Notes under the pieces: generated by a model | Told to the model about the DNA's origin: nothing | The model's database searches: none | Seen by the model: only the letters and a program-made list of their open reading frames with translations | Translations under genes and position numbers: made by a program | In this document: piece by piece, positions 44,156 through 52,619 of the stretch | How positions within the stretch are numbered: the first letter of the stretch is position 1 | How the letters are laid out: each line of letters starts with the position of its first letter | From: Sinorhizobium fredii USDA 257 | GTDB lineage: Bacteria; Pseudomonadota; Alphaproteobacteria; Rhizobiales; Rhizobiaceae | Length of the DNA: 64,000 nt | Assembly (NCBI RefSeq): GCF_000265205.3 | Contig: NC_018000.1 | Span: 1,240,001 to 1,304,000 of the forward strand | Reading direction: 5' to 3'

Positions 44156-45076
44156 TCAGAAATACATCGTCATGACGATGTCCTGATCGAAGTCGCCGAA
44201 ACCCTTGCCGAAGATGTTCAGTCCGCCGGGGTTTTCGGCCTTTTCATCGATGCCGATGCGGAAGCGAATGGAATGGTGGTCGGCGATGCCGAGCGACGTG
44301 ATCGTTTGGGTCGACACCAGGGCGCCGTCGATCCAGGTGCCCCGGTCGTCGATGCTCCAGGTCTTGAGCTTGCCATATTGAGAGCCGCTGAGTTTCCACC
44401 AGGCCGGTGAATAGAGGCCGCGGCGGTCGCCGTAATCGCCGGGCGAAGTCCAGTGACCGGCCTTGATGCCATTGATCCAGATCGAGATATCGGAAGGCCA
44501 GTTGGCGTTGGTGGCAGGTGTTTCGGAACTCAGTTCGGCGGAGAATTCTATTCTGCGGACCGGTCGCCCGGTTACCTTGGCGTTGTTCGGAAACTTGTAT
44601 TCCACATAACCGCGCGTGAACCAGAGGAGGGCCGCCTGCATGCGCTGCGGATCGAGAAAGACCTCCTGGACATCGAGCATGCCGATGACATTGTTGACGG
44701 AGCAAAGGCCGCAAGGCGCTTCCGCTTCGAATTCCGTGAAAAGGCCGATCGGCATGCTGACAGTCACCACCTCGTCCGAACGGCTGGTCCGATCGTCGAA
44801 CCGGATCAGGATCTCGCCATAGATGCTCGAGCAGAGCTTCTGGTTACCCTTGGACGCCTTCATCGTATGCGTCTGGATGAGGCCGGCGCTTTCCAGCGCC
44901 TTGAGGTTCGTCGCGGTCGTCGACTGCGGCAGACCCATATGGGCCGCGATATCGTTGACGTTCAGCGGCCCCTTCTGGCGCAACAGATTGAGAATTTCGA
45001 TCCGCGTCGCGGAACCCAGCGCCTGGACAACCTCGACATCCTTGATCGGGTCCACTGTTAGAAGCTTCGTCTCCAT
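44156..45076 (-). CDS. ArsR-type regulator with large C-terminal domain
   Basis: A 306-residue regulator. Residues about 10-85 form an ArsR-like winged helix-turn-helix (VVQALGSATRIEILNLLRQKGPLNVNDIAAHMGLPQSTTATNLKALESAGLI). Typical ArsR proteins end near residue 110, but here some 210 further residues follow, predicted beta-rich, with a Cys pair in APCGLCSVNN and WPSDISIWINGIKAGHW; this part probably senses a sugar or glycoside. It is the last gene behind the arabinoside transporter, 132 bp after the second permease, and very likely controls that operon. Confidence 0.75.
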   Translation of the reverse strand: METKLLTVDPIKDVEVVQALGSATRIEILNLLRQKGPLNVNDIAAHMGLPQSTTATNLKALESAGLIQTHTMKASKGNQKLCSSIYGEILIRFDDRTSRSDEVVTVSMPIGLFTEFEAEAPCGLCSVNNVIGMLDVQEVFLDPQRMQAALLWFTRGYVEYKFPNNAKVTGRPVRRIEFSAELSSETPATNANWPSDISIWINGIKAGHWTSPGDYGDRRGLYSPAWWKLSGSQYGKLKTWSIDDRGTWIDGALVSTQTITSLGIADHHSIRFRIGIDEKAENPGGLNIFGKGFGDFDQDIVMTMYF

Positions 45077-45208
45077 TCTCTGCTATTGCTGCTCCGGTTC
45101 AGGCGCTGGCCGATCCCTGTAGATAACACGCCGATCCGCCAATTGTCGCATTGTTTTCATTTCGGAAACGACGCCGACGAGCCATGTCGCATGCGCCGAA
45201 AACCAGCT

Positions 45209-46033
45209 TCATCCCTTTATGCCCGACGACAGCATCAGCGCCTGCGTCACCCGTTTTTGAAACAGGAGATAGGCAAGCGCGACCGGCATTGCCGCGAGAA
45301 TGGCGACTGCCATGTCGCGCGCATACTTCACGCCAAAGGCATCGTCGACCTGGGTGATGCCGACGGTGACGGTCATCATCTCTTCCGAATTCGTCACCAG
45401 GAAGGGCCAGAGAAAGGCGTTCCAGGCCATGATGTAGGTGATGATCGCAAGCGCCGTGGTGATGCCCCAGTTGAGCGGCAGGTAAAGCCGGAACAGGATC
45501 TGGAAATCGCCGCATCCGTCGAGCTTCGCCGCCTCGCGCAGCTCCTTCGGCACGGAGTCGAAGAACTGCTTGTAGACGATCACCACCACGGGAATGATCA
45601 GCTGCGGCAGGATGATGCCGCCCCAACTGTTGATCAGCCCGAAACGATACATCAGCACGAATTGCGAAACGACGAGCGCCTGCGAGGGAACCATGAAGCT
45701 CGCGAGAATGATGCCGTAGAGGAGCCCCCGCCCGGGAAAGACGATCTGCGACAGCGCATAGGCGCACATTACACTGATCAGGATGACGATGATCGTGACG
45801 CTCACCGAGGTGACGAGCGAGTTCACGTACCAGGCCGCAAGATTGGTCTCGAACAGGGCGAAATAATAGGCCGAGAAGTTGAAGACATCCGGAATGAAGG
45901 TCGTCTTGGAGACGACCTCGTGCTCAGCTTTGACGGAGGTCACGACCGCCCAATAGATCGGGAAAGCCCACATGCAGGCGACGGACAGCGTGAGTGCCAG
46001 AAGCAGGATATTGCCAATGCTCTTGCGTTGCAT
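45209..46033 (-). CDS. CUT1 carbohydrate ABC permease (MalG-like), arabinoside operon
   Basis: A 274-residue permease with about six helices; it opens IGNILLLALTLSVACMWAFPIYWAVVTSVKAEHEV. EAA loop: LREAAKLDGCGDFQILFRLYLPLNW near residue 165. It begins 3 bp after the stop of the first permease. Part of the operon GH51 enzyme, ATPase, binding protein, two permeases, regulator. Confidence 0.9.
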   Translation of the reverse strand: MQRKSIGNILLLALTLSVACMWAFPIYWAVVTSVKAEHEVVSKTTFIPDVFNFSAYYFALFETNLAAWYVNSLVTSVSVTIIVILISVMCAYALSQIVFPGRGLLYGIILASFMVPSQALVVSQFVLMYRFGLINSWGGIILPQLIIPVVVIVYKQFFDSVPKELREAAKLDGCGDFQILFRLYLPLNWGITTALAIITYIMAWNAFLWPFLVTNSEEMMTVTVGITQVDDAFGVKYARDMAVAILAAMPVALAYLLFQKRVTQALMLSSGIKG

Positions 46034-46036
46034 AAC

Positions 46037-46915
46037 CTAGCGTCCCCTAACGCGCAGAAGCTGATACTGCAGCACCGAAACGGTGACGATGATCAGGAAC
46101 AGGAAGACCGCCACCGCCGAACCGAGACCGCCATGGTTCAGGCGGAATGCCTCGCGATAGACGAGTTGCAGCAGTACATAGGTCGAGTTGAACGGACCGC
46201 CTTCCGTCATCAGGTAGACCTGATCGAAGATCTTGAGCTGCAGGATGAGCTGTAGCGTGAGCACGAGGGCGGTAACGGGCCAGATCAGCGGCCAGGTGAT
46301 ACGCTGGAAGCATTGCCAGCGCGTCGCGCCGTCGAGCGTTGCCGCCTCGTAGTAATCCGCCGGAATGTTGCGCAAACCGGCAATGAAGAGCAGCAGGTTG
46401 AAACCGTTGGTCCACCAGATTGTGACCAGCGCCACCATCGGCATCGCCCAGATGGGATCGCGGAAAACGCTGATGCGCCGGCCGGTGAAGAACTCGATCA
46501 GATATTGGGCGATGCCGAATTGCTGATCGAGCACCCACTCCCAGATCTGCGTGACTACCGACACCGGCAGGATATACGGTAGGAAGAACAGGACCAGCAC
46601 GAGGCTTTGCAGCCAGCCCTTGAGGCGGATGACCATCAGCGCCAGGCCAAGACCGATCAGCGTGTTCGGCACGACGGTCAGCACGACGAAATAGCCGGTA
46701 TTCCACACCGACGTGAAGAAGAGTTTCTGATTGAGCAGTTTGGCGTAGTTGTCGAAGCCGACCCACCGGCCTTCGCCGATCAGCGGCGCGTCGGTGAAGC
46801 TCAAGGCGAACATATTGTAAACCGGATAGGCAAAAACCGTCAGGTAGGTGATCACGAACGGCGCGATCATCAGAACGGCGGTCAGCCCCTTGCTCCGTCT
46901 CTCTTTCATCAACAC
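46037..46915 (-). CDS. CUT1 sugar ABC permease (MalF-like), arabinoside operon
   Basis: A 292-residue permease with six helices, N-terminal LTAVLMIAPFVITYLTVFAYPVYNMFALSF and EAA loop YYEAATLDGATRWQCFQRITWPLIWP near residue 195. I place the start at GTG 46915 (GGAGG 9 bp upstream); the ATG two codons later (46909) is the alternative. An inverted repeat in the 71-bp gap (46943-46971) separates it from the binding-protein gene. Confidence 0.88.
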   Translation of the reverse strand: MLMKERRSKGLTAVLMIAPFVITYLTVFAYPVYNMFALSFTDAPLIGEGRWVGFDNYAKLLNQKLFFTSVWNTGYFVVLTVVPNTLIGLGLALMVIRLKGWLQSLVLVLFFLPYILPVSVVTQIWEWVLDQQFGIAQYLIEFFTGRRISVFRDPIWAMPMVALVTIWWTNGFNLLLFIAGLRNIPADYYEAATLDGATRWQCFQRITWPLIWPVTALVLTLQLILQLKIFDQVYLMTEGGPFNSTYVLLQLVYREAFRLNHGGLGSAVAVFLFLIIVTVSVLQYQLLRVRGR

Positions 46916-46942
46916 CGCAACCGTCCTCCACTGCCGCCGGCA

Positions 46943-46971
46943 AGACCGACCGGGGCTCGCCCGATCGGTCT
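46943..46971 (-). promoter_or_regulatory. Intercistronic stem-loop between binding-protein and permease genes
   Basis: AGACCGA and TCGGTCT outer arms (7 bp) with inner GGG/CCC arms and a CTCG loop. It lies between the binding-protein stop (46987) and the permease start (46915). Confidence 0.55.
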
Positions 46972-46986
46972 CGCGCACCATCGGCC

Positions 46987-48255
46987 CTACATCTGACTCT
47001 TCAGTTCCTCGCGCAGCTGCTCGATGGCATCCTGCGGGTCGAGCTGGCCGTTCAGGGCGGGCACGATGAAGTTCTGCGTTGCCTCGTAGATCGGCCCACC
47101 GACGCCGGCGAGCGGCGAAACGGGGTCGAAGACAGCGGTGTCGGCGAGCTTGGCATAGGTTGCATTCGGTTGCATCGCCTTGAACTCGGCGCTTTCGGTC
47201 ACCGGCTTGTAGGCCGGGATATGTCCGGCGCCTGCCCAGGCGAGGCTATGCTCGTTCATCCAGGCGACGATCTCGAGCACGGCCTTGAGTTTTTCCGGCG
47301 CAATCGGCCTAGCTTCGCTGTTCGGCACGGCAAAGGCATGCGAGTCCGCCCAGGTCGCCTGTTGCCCCATCAGTACCGGAATTTGCACGGCGCCCCATTC
47401 GAAGCCGAGATTGCCGGTCTTGGCGAGGTCCACCATCGTCGGCACTTCCCAGACGCCGTTGATGTGCATCGCCGCCTTGCCCGAGGTGAAGAGCGCGATC
47501 GAGGCCTCGTAGGAAATCAGCTGCGGCGAATATCCCGACGACACCCAATTGGCCATCGTCGTCAAGGCCTTCACCCCGGCATCGCCCGGCAGGATCTCGT
47601 CGCCTTCGATGAATTTGCCGCCCTGCTGGGAAAGCAAGGTGTAGAACACCCGCCACATCGAACCGCCCTCGTCCGTGTGCAGCGAAAGCGGATATTGGAC
47701 CTTGCCGGTCGCCTTGATGTTTTCGAGCGCGGCGTTGAAATTCTCCAGACCCTCGAGCCCCTTCGGCAGCCCGTCCTCGCCCAGCAGGCCGGCCTCTTTC
47801 AGGATTGTCTTGTTGTAGTAGAGAACGATGGAATGAACGTCGAAGGGAATGCCGTAGACCTTGCCGTCGGCCGTCGCCGACTCCCAGCTCGCCTCGACAT
47901 AGTTCTCCTTCTTGATGCCCGCCGCGGTGAGCTCCTCCGGCGCGAGAGGCCGCAGGATTCCCGACGGGATCGCCAACGGAAAGCGCGACAGGTGATAGGT
48001 CATGACGTCCGGCTGCTGGCCGACGGCCGCCGAGGTCTGGATCTTGCTGTAGAACGGAACGCCCCATTCGAGCGTCGTCGCCTTGATCTTGATGTCGGGA
48101 TGGGTGTCGTTGAACTCCTTGATCAGCGCCTTCATGCGAACACCGTCGCCGCCGCTCAAGAAATCCCACCAGGTGATATCGGTCTGCGCATAGGCGGCTG
48201 CGGAAGGCAGGATCGCCAGGGCACTCGCAACGGCAAGTCTCAGTAGCTTTTTCAC
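46987..48255 (-). CDS. CUT1 extracellular sugar-binding protein, arabinoside operon
   Basis: A 422-residue periplasmic binding protein. Start GTG 48255 has AAGGAGG before it and gives a proper signal peptide (MKKLLRLAVASALAILPSAAAYA when GTG is read as Met). The mature part opens QTDITWWDFLSGGDGVRMKALIKEFNDTHPDIKI. Further family segments: VYGIPFDVHSIVLYYNKTILKEAG near residue 130 and GKAAMHINGVWEVPTM near residue 252. Likely binds arabinose-containing oligosaccharides, given the neighbouring GH51 gene. Tandem stem-loops lie upstream of it. Confidence 0.89.
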   Translation of the reverse strand: MKKLLRLAVASALAILPSAAAYAQTDITWWDFLSGGDGVRMKALIKEFNDTHPDIKIKATTLEWGVPFYSKIQTSAAVGQQPDVMTYHLSRFPLAIPSGILRPLAPEELTAAGIKKENYVEASWESATADGKVYGIPFDVHSIVLYYNKTILKEAGLLGEDGLPKGLEGLENFNAALENIKATGKVQYPLSLHTDEGGSMWRVFYTLLSQQGGKFIEGDEILPGDAGVKALTTMANWVSSGYSPQLISYEASIALFTSGKAAMHINGVWEVPTMVDLAKTGNLGFEWGAVQIPVLMGQQATWADSHAFAVPNSEARPIAPEKLKAVLEIVAWMNEHSLAWAGAGHIPAYKPVTESAEFKAMQPNATYAKLADTAVFDPVSPLAGVGGPIYEATQNFIVPALNGQLDPQDAIEQLREELKSQM

Positions 48256-48279
48256 GTCTCTCTCCTCCTTTTCATGCCC

Positions 48280-48328
48280 AGTCTGGCGGCTCACGCCGCA
48301 TTGAAGTCTGGCGGCTCATGCCGCATTG
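48280..48328 (-). repeat. Tandem 24-bp stem-loop repeat upstream of binding-protein gene
   Basis: Two copies (48280-48303 and 48305-48328; period 25 bp; one mismatch) of a unit that contains GCGGC-TCAY-GCCGC. Each copy forms its own 5-bp hairpin. The pair lies in the 157-bp gap between the ATPase stop (48413) and the binding-protein start (48255). Confidence 0.8.
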
Positions 48329-48412
48329 CTCATCGCCCGGACTCCTCCTGTCCGAACGACACGCCGCACTATTGGTGCCGCGCGTGTTCGCTGTGTATCT
48401 GATTTTCGGATA

Positions 48413-49501
48413 TCAACGCAGGCGTTCACCCCGCTGGCTGAAGGCGAACATCTCCTTGGGGGCGAGGCTCAGGCGGATCGCCTGCTTGGGATGCGGCCGC
48501 TCTTCGCCGCGGCATTCAACGGTCATCTCCGCGCCCGTCGCCGTCAGCGCATGCAGGTAGCCGATTCCACCCAGTTCCTCGATGAACTCCGCCGTCGCCT
48601 TGAGAGGGACGCCTCCCTCCCTGTCACCAAGCGCGATATGTTCCGGTCTTACGCCCAGGAATATTCCCTCGCCCAGGGGAACACCGGCTCGCGCCGGAAC
48701 GTCGAAGGGAACGCCGGGAGCATCCTCAAGCTCGACCGTCAGCTGGCCGGCCGCTGCAGACGTGACCCGCGCCTTCAGGAAGTTCATGGCCGGGGAACCG
48801 ATGAAGCCCGCGACGAACATGTTGTCGGGATTGCGATAGAGTTCGAGCGGCGCGCCGACCTGCTGGACAATGCCCGCCTTCAGGACGACGATCTTGTCTG
48901 CGAGCGTCATCGCCTCGACCTGGTCATGGGTGACGTAGATCATCGTTGCGCCGATCTGGCGATGCAGGCGGGCGATTTCCATGCGCATCTTCACCCGGAG
49001 CTCTGCATCGAGATTGGACAGCGGCTCGTCAAACAGGAAGACGCGCGGCTCGCGGACGATCGCCCGGCCGATCGCCACACGCTGGCGCTGTCCGCCGGAA
49101 AGCTGGTTCGGCTTGTGGCTCAGATAATCTTGAAGCCTGAGGATATCCGCCGCAGCCCTGACTTTCGCCTCGATCTCCGCCTTGGGACGCCGGGCAATCG
49201 AGAGACTGAAGGCCATGTTGTCGAAGACGGAGAGATGCGGGTAGAGCGCATAGGACTGGAAGACCATGGCGACGCCACGCTTCGACGCCTCCCTTCGGGT
49301 GACATCCTCGGCCTCGATCCTGATCTGTCCGCCAGTCGTCTCCTCTAGCCCGGCGATCATGCGCAAGAGCGTCGATTTCCCGCAGCCGGACGGGCCGACG
49401 AAAACGGCGAACTCGCCCTGCTCTATCTCGATGTCGACATCATGGATCACTTTCACGGCGCCGAACGACTTGCAGACGCCGGTCAATTTGATTCCGGACA
49501 T
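48413..49501 (-). CDS. CUT1 sugar ABC transporter ATP-binding protein (UgpC/MsmK-like), arabinoside operon
   Basis: A 362-residue ATPase: Walker A GPSGCGKST near residue 37, signature LSGGQRQRVAIGRAI, Walker B FLFDEPLSNLDAELR, switch YVTHDQVEAM and C-terminal TOBE-type region with GVRPEHIALGDREG. It energises the arabinoside importer. Unusually for these operons it precedes the binding-protein gene and directly follows the GH51 gene (66 bp). Confidence 0.9.
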   Translation of the reverse strand: MSGIKLTGVCKSFGAVKVIHDVDIEIEQGEFAVFVGPSGCGKSTLLRMIAGLEETTGGQIRIEAEDVTRREASKRGVAMVFQSYALYPHLSVFDNMAFSLSIARRPKAEIEAKVRAAADILRLQDYLSHKPNQLSGGQRQRVAIGRAIVREPRVFLFDEPLSNLDAELRVKMRMEIARLHRQIGATMIYVTHDQVEAMTLADKIVVLKAGIVQQVGAPLELYRNPDNMFVAGFIGSPAMNFLKARVTSAAAGQLTVELEDAPGVPFDVPARAGVPLGEGIFLGVRPEHIALGDREGGVPLKATAEFIEELGGIGYLHALTATGAEMTVECRGEERPHPKQAIRLSLAPKEMFAFSQRGERLR

Positions 49502-49567
49502 TGAACCTCCCCGATGGTTACGTCAGGTCCAGGGCAGTTCCTCCAACCGACCCGGGCCAAAGCCGGC

Positions 49568-51088
49568 TCATGCCGAAGCGATGGACAACAGAACGAAATG
49601 ATAGGATCTCGGCGGCAGCGATCCGACGAGGGAGCCGGCCTCGTCGACCGCAAGCTCCCTCCCCGGTTTGGGCACGATCCGGTTCTGATCGCCGACCGAA
49701 TTGCTCGCCTTGAGGTCGTCTCCCTCAAGCATGTGATGCTCAAGAATCCTGGCCTGCTTGAAGCCTTGAAGATCGAGCGTGATGCCAAGCGGCTCGTCGA
49801 GGCTGCGATTGACGGCAAAGACCGCGATCGACTTCCCATCGTCCTGCAGCACTGCGGAAAGATCCAGGAACGGCACGTCCTGCGCCACATCGCAGTCGTA
49901 AGTGGGACCCGAGGTCGATACGTTGAGCGCCGTACCGCGGCCGTATTTCGAGGCATATTGCAGCGGATAGTAGATCGACTGCCGCCAGGCCGGCCCGCCG
50001 GCCTTTGTCATGATCGGTGCGATGACGTTGACGAGCTGCGCCATGCAGGCGATCTTGACGCGGTCGGAGCGGCGAATGAAGACGTTGAGCAATGAGCCCA
50101 CGAAGATCGCATCCTCGAGATTGTAGAGCTCCTCGAGCAGCGGCGGCGCCTCTGGCCAATCCCAGCTGGCGATCCTTTCACCATCCTCCTTGCGATTGTG
50201 ATACCAGACATTCCACTCGTCGAAGCAGATCTTCACATCGCGTTTCGAGCGCTTCTTGGCCTTGATGTAATCGATGACGCCGCCGATCGTGACGATGTAG
50301 CGGTCGAGGTCGATCGCCTTGGCGTAGTAGTTGAGGGTGTCCTGCTCCTCGTTGCCGAAGTATTTGTGCAAGGAGATGTAGTCGACGCTGTCGTAGCTGG
50401 CGTCGAGAACTGTCGCCTCCCATTCCGGGTAGGTCTTCATCTTGTCGTTCGATGAGCCGCAGACCACGGTCTCGAGGGTCTTGTCGAAATATTTGAAGGC
50501 CTTGCTCACCTCGTTGGCGAGATGGCCATATTCCGCGGCGCTCTTGTGCCCCACTTGCCAAGGACCGTCCATTTCGTTGCCGAGGCACCAGATGCGGACG
50601 TTGTGCGGGTCCTTGTAGCCGTGCTTGGCGCGCAGGTCGCTCCAGAAGGTGCCGCCCGGATGGTTGCAGTATTCGAGGAAGTTGCGCGCGTCATCCAGGC
50701 CCCGCGAACCGAGATTCATGGCGAGCATCATTTCAGTGCCCGCCAGCTTCGCCCAATCGGCAAACTCGTTGACGCCGACCTGGTTGGTCTCACGCGTCCG
50801 CCAGGCGAGGTCGAGGCGCACGGGACGTTCGGCTTTCGGACCGATGCCATCCTCCCAGCGATAGGCGGAGACGAAGTTACCGCCCGGATAGCGCACGATC
50901 GGCATGTCGAGATCGCGAACCAGCCCCAGAACATCCGACCGAAAGCCCTGCTCATCCGACTTCTCGTGTCCGGGTTCGTAGACACCGGTGTAGACGGCCC
51001 GGCCCATATGCTCGAGGAAGGAACCGTAGACGCGCTTGTCGATGGTCGAGATGGTGTATTCGCGGTTGACGGTCGCTTTCGCTCGCAT
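49568..51088 (-). CDS. abfA: Alpha-L-arabinofuranosidase (GH51)
   Basis: A 506-residue intracellular glycosidase that releases L-arabinofuranose from arabinan or arabinoxylan fragments. Catalytic residues are well placed: acid/base E172 in CLGNEMDGPW and nucleophile E291 in CFDEWNVWY, nearly the numbering of studied GH51 enzymes. The C-terminal beta-sandwich ends SLPPRSYHFVLLSIASA. No signal peptide, so short oligosaccharides must be imported first, which fits the CUT1 genes downstream in the same operon. GAGGAAA precedes the ATG. First gene of the operon, with an AT-rich promoter region containing an inverted repeat. Confidence 0.94.
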   Translation of the reverse strand: MRAKATVNREYTISTIDKRVYGSFLEHMGRAVYTGVYEPGHEKSDEQGFRSDVLGLVRDLDMPIVRYPGGNFVSAYRWEDGIGPKAERPVRLDLAWRTRETNQVGVNEFADWAKLAGTEMMLAMNLGSRGLDDARNFLEYCNHPGGTFWSDLRAKHGYKDPHNVRIWCLGNEMDGPWQVGHKSAAEYGHLANEVSKAFKYFDKTLETVVCGSSNDKMKTYPEWEATVLDASYDSVDYISLHKYFGNEEQDTLNYYAKAIDLDRYIVTIGGVIDYIKAKKRSKRDVKICFDEWNVWYHNRKEDGERIASWDWPEAPPLLEELYNLEDAIFVGSLLNVFIRRSDRVKIACMAQLVNVIAPIMTKAGGPAWRQSIYYPLQYASKYGRGTALNVSTSGPTYDCDVAQDVPFLDLSAVLQDDGKSIAVFAVNRSLDEPLGITLDLQGFKQARILEHHMLEGDDLKASNSVGDQNRIVPKPGRELAVDEAGSLVGSLPPRSYHFVLLSIASA

Positions 51089-51400
51089 GGGTTTCCTCGT
51101 TCATTGAATTCGATTTTCTGCGAAGCTATCCTGTATGATTTTTCATTTCAACTATTTTGTTTTATATCGTTATTTGTGATATAAAAACCGCGATAGGCGA
51201 GTTTCGCGAGCCGCTGCGGAACGATCCCGCTGGCAATTGATTGTCCAGATATCCTCGTGTGCGCTGGCCGCGTCGCACTTCGTCAATCGAGGCGATGTGA
51301 AAGCAGCCGCTGGCGGCGTACAGTCGATCTCGGCATAATTTGCCGACGGCGCTATGAAGCGCCGGAACTGGAGGGCAGGCACGGCAGGAGCGTTTCGCAC
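51089..51400. other. Divergent promoter region between abfA and site-2 protease gene
   Basis: 312 bp, the first 100 bp strikingly AT-rich against the high-GC genes. It holds the inverted repeat at 51160-51186 (listed separately). No further gene is supported; the protease frame is open upstream but without a ribosome site until 51401. Confidence 0.55.
51160..51186. promoter_or_regulatory. Operator-like inverted repeat upstream of arabinoside operon
   Basis: TTTTATATC-N9-GATATAAAA, perfect 9-bp arms, 27 bp in total, 72 bp before the abfA start. AT-rich dyads of this type are typical ArsR-family binding sites, so the regulator encoded at the operon end (44156) is the first candidate. Confidence 0.65.
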
Positions 51401-52528
51401 ATGGGTTGGTCCTTCAGGATTGGAACGATCGCCGGGACGGCACTTCGCGTGCACGTGACCTTCGCGCTGCTCCTCGTCTGGATATGGGTGATGCACTATA
51501 GAGCGGGCGGCACGGCCGCCGCGCTAGAAGGCATCGCATTCGTCCTGGCCGTCTTCGCCTGCGTCATTCTGCACGAATTCGGCCATATCGCCGCGGCGCG
51601 CCAATTCGGCATCAAGACGCCGGATATTACTTTGCTTCCGATCGGCGGCGTCGCCCGGCTTGAACGCATGCCGGAGGAGCCGGGGGCGGAGTTCGTGATT
51701 GCGATCGCCGGACCGCTGGTCAACGTGGCGATCGCCGGCGTCATCATTCTCTTCCTCAGGACCTCCGTCGGAATGGAGCAGCTTGCCGGCATCGAGGACC
51801 CGCATATGAGCTTTCTGTCGCGGCTCGCCGGAGTGAATATCTTTCTGGTGCTTTTCAACATGATCCCGGCCTTCCCCATGGATGGCGGCCGCGTCCTGCG
51901 TGCCGCGCTTGCCTCGCGCTTGAGCTGGTCGCGCGCCACGCAGATCGCTGCCATGATCGGCCAAGGTCTCGCCTTCGTCTTCGGTTTCGTCGGCCTGTTC
52001 TACAATCCGCTGCTGATCTTCATCGCAATCTTCGTCTATCTGGCAGCGACTGCTGAAGCGCAGAATGCCCAAATCCGCGAGGTCTCCGGCAGCGTTCTCG
52101 TGAGCGACGTGATGATTACCGAATTCGCGACGCTCGATCGGACTGCAAGTATCGACGAGGCCATCGAAGCCCTGCTCGCGACGACGCAGCGCGAGTTCCC
52201 CGTCGTCGATGCCTTCGGCCATTTCGAGGGCCTGCTCACGCGAAACGATATGATCCGGACCTTGAAGGAGAAGGGTGCGGCAACGCCGGTCGTCCAGGTG
52301 ATGCGCCGTGACGTGCCAAGGATTCACTACCGCAAGCGCCTGGAGGAAAGCCTGCGGCTCATGCAGGAGGCGAGTTCGCCCGCAGTCGCGGTCGTAGACA
52401 GCATGGACCGTCTTGTCGGACTGATGACGCATGAAACCATTGGGGAAATGATGATGGTGCGCGCGGCCGCGGACGGCAGGTTCCGCTTCGGCCACTTGCG
52501 GCGACCCAAGCCCGAAAGCCGCACCTGA
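51401..52528 (+). CDS. Site-2 protease family (M50) zinc metalloprotease with CBS pair
   Basis: A 375-residue membrane protein. Zinc site: H58-E59-F-G-H62 in a hydrophobic helix (VILHEFGHIAAARQFG), third ligand D161 in FPMDGGRVLRAALASRL. About six helices in all, then two CBS domains from about residue 230 to 355 (VSDVMITEFATLDRTASIDEAIEALLA and VVQVMRRDVPRIHYRKRLEESLRLMQ). It cuts membrane-spanning substrates; the CBS pair may sense adenine nucleotides. Similar to SpoIVFB/Rip-type proteins. ATG 51401 follows AGGAG. No obvious anti-sigma partner nearby. Confidence 0.9.
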   Translation: MGWSFRIGTIAGTALRVHVTFALLLVWIWVMHYRAGGTAAALEGIAFVLAVFACVILHEFGHIAAARQFGIKTPDITLLPIGGVARLERMPEEPGAEFVIAIAGPLVNVAIAGVIILFLRTSVGMEQLAGIEDPHMSFLSRLAGVNIFLVLFNMIPAFPMDGGRVLRAALASRLSWSRATQIAAMIGQGLAFVFGFVGLFYNPLLIFIAIFVYLAATAEAQNAQIREVSGSVLVSDVMITEFATLDRTASIDEAIEALLATTQREFPVVDAFGHFEGLLTRNDMIRTLKEKGAATPVVQVMRRDVPRIHYRKRLEESLRLMQEASSPAVAVVDSMDRLVGLMTHETIGEMMMVRAAADGRFRFGHLRRPKPESRT

Positions 52529-52540
52529 GCAATCCGCAAC

Positions 52541-52618
52541 GCGCTACTGCATGTTTCCTCAAATCGTAGCCGATTTAAGGACAAAAATACGCAGCAATCC
52601 AAGAATGCCACGCTGTAG
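52541..52618. repeat. Long imperfect palindromic intergenic element (RIME-like)
   Basis: Centre AAATCG-TAGC-CGATTT (52561-52576) with outward pairing that continues imperfectly through CTGC (52547-52550) and GCAG (52591-52594) and probably GCGCT/ACGCT near the ends. It fills the gap between two convergent genes. The sequence resembles a repeated intergenic palindrome I recall from rhizobial genomes; only one copy was noticed in this window. Confidence 0.5.
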
Positions 52619-52619
52619 G

